From Streptomyces sp. B3I8 (GTDB lineage: Bacteria > Actinomycetota > Actinomycetes > Streptomycetales > Streptomycetaceae): a DNA stretch of 64,000 bases. This document shows, piece after piece, positions 60,972 through 64,000 of the stretch. The DNA lies in assembly GCF_030816915.1 (NCBI RefSeq), contig NZ_JAUSYN010000002.1:4539501-4603500 (forward strand), read 5' to 3'. Each line of letters begins with the position of its first letter. Within the stretch, counting starts at the first letter, position 1. The translations under genes were made by a program, and so were the position numbers. The notes beneath the pieces were generated by a model, which worked only from the letters and a program-made list of their open reading frames with translations, searched no databases and was not told where the DNA came from.

Positions 60972-61101
60972 GTTGCTCCTTCGGACGGAAGAAATCGCTG
61001 GGTGTCCGGTGCGATTCGGCAGTTGATCGCCCCGGGGTCGGACGCAGTGACTACCGCTCCAGGGCCCTGAAGGTTGCGGCGGAACACGGTAAAGAGTTGG
61101 C

Positions 61102-61139
61102 AATGCATCGCATTATCGGGCGGGCGGAAATACGGGCAA
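61102..61139 (-). promoter_or_regulatory. Probable leftward promoter with palindrome
   Basis: TTGCCC (61139-61134), a 16-bp spacer and GATAAT (61117-61112) face the secreted protein gene. The palindrome AATGC-ATC-GCATT (61102-61114) overlaps the -10 and could be a repressor site. Confidence 0.4.
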
Positions 61140-61298
61140 AAGGTCCGCGCGGAAACACGGGCGGAATCCTCGCATCCCTTTTCCCGCAAGGAATTTCACC
61201 GGCGCGTGCACGACCCGTCCCACCCGGCCCGGCGGCCCGTTCCGACCCCCGGATGCGAGCGGGCCCCGTCGCCCCCACGGATGACGACCCGTACGACT

Positions 61299-61358
61299 GC
61301 CCGAGGGGCCGCCCGAGGGGCCGCCCGAGGCGCTGCCCGAGCGGCCGCCCGAGGGGCC
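61299..61358. repeat. 12-bp tandem repeat, 5 units
   Basis: Five units of GCCCGAGGGGCC (units 3 and 4 with one or two changes) lie just past the 3' end of the lysozyme-fold protein gene. Confidence 0.85.
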
Positions 61359-61382
61359 GTCCGGGGTCGTGAGCGAGCGCGT

Positions 61383-62462
61383 TCAGTCCCCGGTGGCGAT
61401 CCGGACGACATCCGCCGCGGCCGGTCCCGTTCCGGCGCCCCGGCTCTTCCCGTCGTCCCCGGTCCCGGCCCCCGTGCCCGGCCGAGGTCTTCGTCCGACC
61501 GTGCGCCATTCGTCGGCACGGTCGCCGCGCGACCACTCCCGGCCCGCGTAGGACACCCGCGCGATGTGCAGCGCGGAGGAGTTGGCCACCGCCCAGTGCG
61601 CCAGCTCCCAGCCCGTCCGCCGGGTGCGCACACCGGCCGGGGTCCCGTGCGGCACCGGCACGGTGACCGAGGCGTGCGTGTCCCGGTGGTGCCGGCCGGC
61701 GGAGGCGGGTGCCGCCGTGACGGAGGCCCGCACCCCCGCCCCCGTCCCCGCACCCGCCTCCGCCGGGGGGAGGACGTGCCGCCCGAAGTCCCGTTCGAGC
61801 GCCGCGCGTACCGCGTCCGGGCCGCCGTCCGGGGTCGGCGCCGGGCGCCCCTCGCAGGTGAGCGTGGCCGCCGAGCGGCCGGTCAGCGCGGTGGCGAGCA
61901 GCCTGGCGTCCGGTTCGTGCCGGGCGTAGGCCCGGGGAAAGCCGCTGCGCTGCACCCGCTGCGCGGCCACGGTGAGCGGCAGCCTCGTGTACCCCGGCAC
62001 CTCGACCAGGCGGTCGTAGAACGCGCCCGCCGCGTACACCGGGTCCATGATCTGTCTCTTCGTCCCCCAGCCCTGCGAGGGGCGCTGCTGGAACAGGCCG
62101 AGCGAATCCCGGTCCCCGTGCCCGATGTTGTGCAGGCCCGACTCCTGCAGTGCCGTCGCCAGCGCGATGGTCACCGCCTGTTCCGGCAGCCCCCGGGAGG
62201 TGCCCACGGCGGAGATCGTCGCCGCGTTCGCCGCCTGCTCCGGCGTGAACTCGTACGACGTGCCGGCGTGCCCTGCCGCGACCCGGCAACGGGGCGCGCC
62301 TCCACCCCCGATGAGGTACTGCACGGTCAGATAGCCCGCCAGCGCGGTCAGGACGGCGAACGCCGCCCCCCAGCGCGCGAGGCGGCCACGCCGGGAGACG
62401 CCGGGGGCCGGGGAGTGGACGGGGGCGGGGGAGCGGGCCGGGAAGTGGGACGGTGTTGACAC
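61383..62462 (-). CDS. Membrane-anchored lysozyme-fold (lytic transglycosylase-like) protein
   Basis: The 359-residue protein has a Ser/Pro-rich cytoplasmic tail, one transmembrane helix (about 32-50) and an outside domain with transglycosylase-like motifs (ALATALQESGLHNIGHGDRD, SLGLFQQRPSQGWGT, PVYAAGAFYDRLVEVPGY). The Glu in LQESGL sits where the catalytic Glu of lysozyme-fold enzymes lies. A C-terminal region of about 150 residues is Gly/Ala/Arg-rich and uncharacterised. It may cleave peptidoglycan, but activity is inferred. GTG 62460-62462 is used; TACCTT lies 7 bases upstream, which fits a leaderless message. Confidence 0.78.
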   Translation of the reverse strand: MSTPSHFPARSPAPVHSPAPGVSRRGRLARWGAAFAVLTALAGYLTVQYLIGGGGAPRCRVAAGHAGTSYEFTPEQAANAATISAVGTSRGLPEQAVTIALATALQESGLHNIGHGDRDSLGLFQQRPSQGWGTKRQIMDPVYAAGAFYDRLVEVPGYTRLPLTVAAQRVQRSGFPRAYARHEPDARLLATALTGRSAATLTCEGRPAPTPDGGPDAVRAALERDFGRHVLPPAEAGAGTGAGVRASVTAAPASAGRHHRDTHASVTVPVPHGTPAGVRTRRTGWELAHWAVANSSALHIARVSYAGREWSRGDRADEWRTVGRRPRPGTGAGTGDDGKSRGAGTGPAAADVVRIATGD

Positions 62463-62580
62463 GGCGTACAAGGTACTGGACGGTACGCAACTGCGGGCGA
62501 GCCTGTGGACAACTTCCGGAACGAGTGATTCCGTCGGCTGCGGCAACAGCCCGCCCCGCCCGCCGCGTTAGGGTCGGACC

Positions 62581-63660
62581 ATGGCCGACACCCCGCTTGA
62601 CCTCACGCTGGACGCCGCGCGGCTCACCGCGCGACTCGTCGACTTCCGCTCCGAGAGCGGCACCGAGAAGCCGCTCGCCGACGCCGTCGAGGCCGCGCTG
62701 CGCGCCCTGCCGCACCTCACCGTCGACCGCCACGGCAACAACGTCGTCGCGCGGACGGAACTGGGCCGCTCCGAGCGTGTCGTCCTCGCGGGCCACATCG
62801 ACACCGTACCCATCGCCGACAACGTCCCCTCCCGGCTGGACGAGGACGGCGTGCTGTGGGGCTGCGGCACCTGCGACATGAAGTCGGGCGTGGCGGTCCA
62901 GCTCCGCATCGCCGCGACGGTCCCGGCCCCCAACCGCGATCTGACCTTCGTCTTCTACGACAACGAGGAGGTCGCCGCCCACCTCAACGGCCTGCGGCAC
63001 GTGGCCGAGGCGCACCCCGACTGGCTGCGCGGCGACTTCGCCGTCCTCCTGGAGCCCTCCGACGGCGAGGTCGAGGGCGGCTGCCAGGGCACCCTGCGGG
63101 TGCTGCTGAAGACATCCGGCGAGCGCGCGCACTCGGCGCGCGGCTGGATGGGCTCCAACGCCATCCACGCCGCCGCCCCGATCCTGGACAGACTGGCCGC
63201 CTACGAGCCGCGCCACCCGGTGATCGACGGGCTGGAGTACCGCGAGGGCCTCAACGCGGTCGGCATCTCCGGCGGGGTCGCCGGCAACGTCATCCCCGAC
63301 GCGTGCGTGGTCACCGTCAACTTCCGCTACGCGCCCGACCGCAGCGAGGAGGAGGCGCTCGCGCACGTGCGCGAGGTCTTCGCGGACTGCGGGGTCGAGG
63401 AGTTCGTGGTCGACGACCACAGCCCCGGCGCACTGCCCGGCCTCTCCCACCCGGCCGCGGCCGCCTTCATCGAGGCGGTGGGCGGCGTCCCGCGGCCCAA
63501 GTACGGCTGGACGGACGTCTCCCGCTTCAGCGCGCTGGGCGTCCCCGCGGTCAACTACGGCCCGGGCAACCCGCACTTGGCCCACAAGCGCGACGAACGC
63601 GTCGACACGGCGAAGATCCTCGCCGCCGAGGAGCGGCTGCGCGCCTGGCTGACGTCGTGA
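62581..63660 (+). CDS. dapE: Succinyl-diaminopimelate desuccinylase
   Basis: The 359-residue M20-family zinc enzyme hydrolyses N-succinyl-LL-diaminopimelate to LL-diaminopimelate and succinate. The metal and catalytic residues are visible: His/Asp in AGHIDTVP, Asp in GCGTCDMKSG, and the Glu-Glu pair in YDNEEVAA, with GNPHLAHKRDERV near the end. ATG 62581 has no Shine-Dalgarno; TAGGGT ends 7 bases upstream, so the message is probably leaderless. It is divergent from the lysozyme-fold gene. Together with dapC it supplies the cell wall and lysine. Confidence 0.95.
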   Translation: MADTPLDLTLDAARLTARLVDFRSESGTEKPLADAVEAALRALPHLTVDRHGNNVVARTELGRSERVVLAGHIDTVPIADNVPSRLDEDGVLWGCGTCDMKSGVAVQLRIAATVPAPNRDLTFVFYDNEEVAAHLNGLRHVAEAHPDWLRGDFAVLLEPSDGEVEGGCQGTLRVLLKTSGERAHSARGWMGSNAIHAAAPILDRLAAYEPRHPVIDGLEYREGLNAVGISGGVAGNVIPDACVVTVNFRYAPDRSEEEALAHVREVFADCGVEEFVVDDHSPGALPGLSHPAAAAFIEAVGGVPRPKYGWTDVSRFSALGVPAVNYGPGNPHLAHKRDERVDTAKILAAEERLRAWLTS

Positions 63661-63680
63661 CGCCCCCGACATCCGGGGCG
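63661..63680 (+). terminator. Short hairpin immediately after dapE
   Basis: CGCCCC and GGGGCG form a 6-bp stem with an 8-base loop directly after the stop. It is weak and may be only an attenuator before the downstream gene. Confidence 0.35.
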
Positions 63681-63768
63681 GCATGACCGTACATGCGTGG
63701 GTCCTCCGCGGGTAACCCGGGTGGATCTAGGCTGAAGCGGTACGACCGGTCGAACAGAGGGAGCGCGT

Positions 63769-64000
63769 ATGCCCACAGGCAACCCCGAGGGCAAGAAGAT
63801 GCCACCGGACGAGACGCGTGAGGGACCCGTGCTCCGCAGGCGGGGCCAGGTGCAGGAGAGCACGACGGACCAGCGGCTGCTGGACGAGCGCGCACCCACC
63901 GACTGGGTCCACACCGACCCCTGGCGGGTCCTGCGGATCCAGTCGGAGTTCATCGAGGGCTTCGGCACCCTGGCCGAACTGCCGCCCGCCATCAGCGTGT
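63769..64000 (+). CDS. TIGR00730/LOG-family Rossmann protein, N-terminal part
   Basis: The frame opens at ATG 63769 after GAGGGAG and runs off the right edge (77 codons visible). After a basic N-terminus (LRRRGQVQESTTDQRLL) it reaches TDPWRVLRIQSEFIEGFGTL and ELPPAISV, the lead-in to the first strand of the LOG-family nucleotide-binding fold. Members are cytokinin-activating phosphoribohydrolases or nucleosidases, and in Streptomyces this gene usually follows dapE. The PGGxGTxxE motif lies outside the window. Confidence 0.8.
   Translation, partial: MPTGNPEGKKMPPDETREGPVLRRRGQVQESTTDQRLLDERAPTDWVHTDPWRVLRIQSEFIEGFGTLAELPPAISV

Larger units (their letters stand above)
60972..61382. other. Intergenic region with promoter and 12-bp tandem repeat, 411 bp
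   Basis: The half near 60972 holds the probable promoter of the secreted protein gene. The other half holds a 12-bp tandem repeat. No gene is visible. Confidence 0.55.

Overview
The window is a high-GC actinobacterial chromosome segment, almost certainly Streptomyces. Coding frames have G/C-biased third positions, GTG and TTG starts are common, many cistrons overlap by 4 or 8 bp, and mycothiol biosynthesis (mshB), a 7Fe ferredoxin (fdxA), DUF397 and tectonin/killer-toxin-like proteins are present. The single in-frame TTA codon I found (1086-1088) fits the usual Streptomyces rarity of that codon. I saw no tRNA, rRNA, CRISPR array or insertion sequence.

Layout. 0-1.1 kb: leftward start of an SDH-type operon (a small coiled-coil cistron with a TTA codon, then the SdhC-like membrane subunit, cut by the edge). 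1.4-7.5 kb: orphan family-5 solute-binding lipoprotein, azoreductase/TetR pair, typA (BipA GTPase). 8.2-26.6 kb: three complete oligopeptide (Opp-type) ABC importers, 15 genes in three five-gene operons. The first is rightward, the second leftward with a transmembrane-anchored binding protein, and the third rightward and paralogous to the first. This is a candidate for the locus containing the developmental importer BldK, but identity by orthology was not testable here. 26.8-31.4 kb: small secreted protein, then an NmrA-type reductase and a LysR regulator that look like a divergent pair split by an AbiEi/AbiEii (type IV toxin-antitoxin, phage-defence) module with a well-formed operator. 31.6-34.1 kb: S9 peptidase and a small membrane protein.

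34.1-39.7 kb is an accessory stretch of low gene density: a secreted beta/gamma-crystallin (killer-toxin-like) protein, a four-repeat tectonin-like propeller, an unrecognised 122-residue protein, and a decayed XRE/DUF397/ATPase (whiJ-type) locus next to a winged-helix/zinc-ribbon protein. 39.7-44.6 kb: three regulator-target sets (TetR with DUF4267 and SnoaL-like genes; VanZ/RDD membrane protein; TetR with aldo/keto reductase), each with visible inverted-repeat operators.

44.7-64 kb: mshB with a small membrane partner, a large envelope protein with a peptidoglycan-binding-type domain, and two convergent modules each made of an ABC-2 exporter plus a two-component system. These meet tail to tail at an 8-bp tandem repeat. 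Then come SirB1-like and GNAT genes, fdxA, dapC, a small secreted protein, a lysozyme-fold membrane protein, dapE, and the start of a LOG-family gene. dapC and dapE serve the succinylase branch of diaminopimelate/lysine synthesis, which feeds peptidoglycan.

Short tandem repeats (6-21 bp units) recur at gene ends and in intergenic gaps, and a dispersed GC-rich terminator-like repeat is present in at least four copies.
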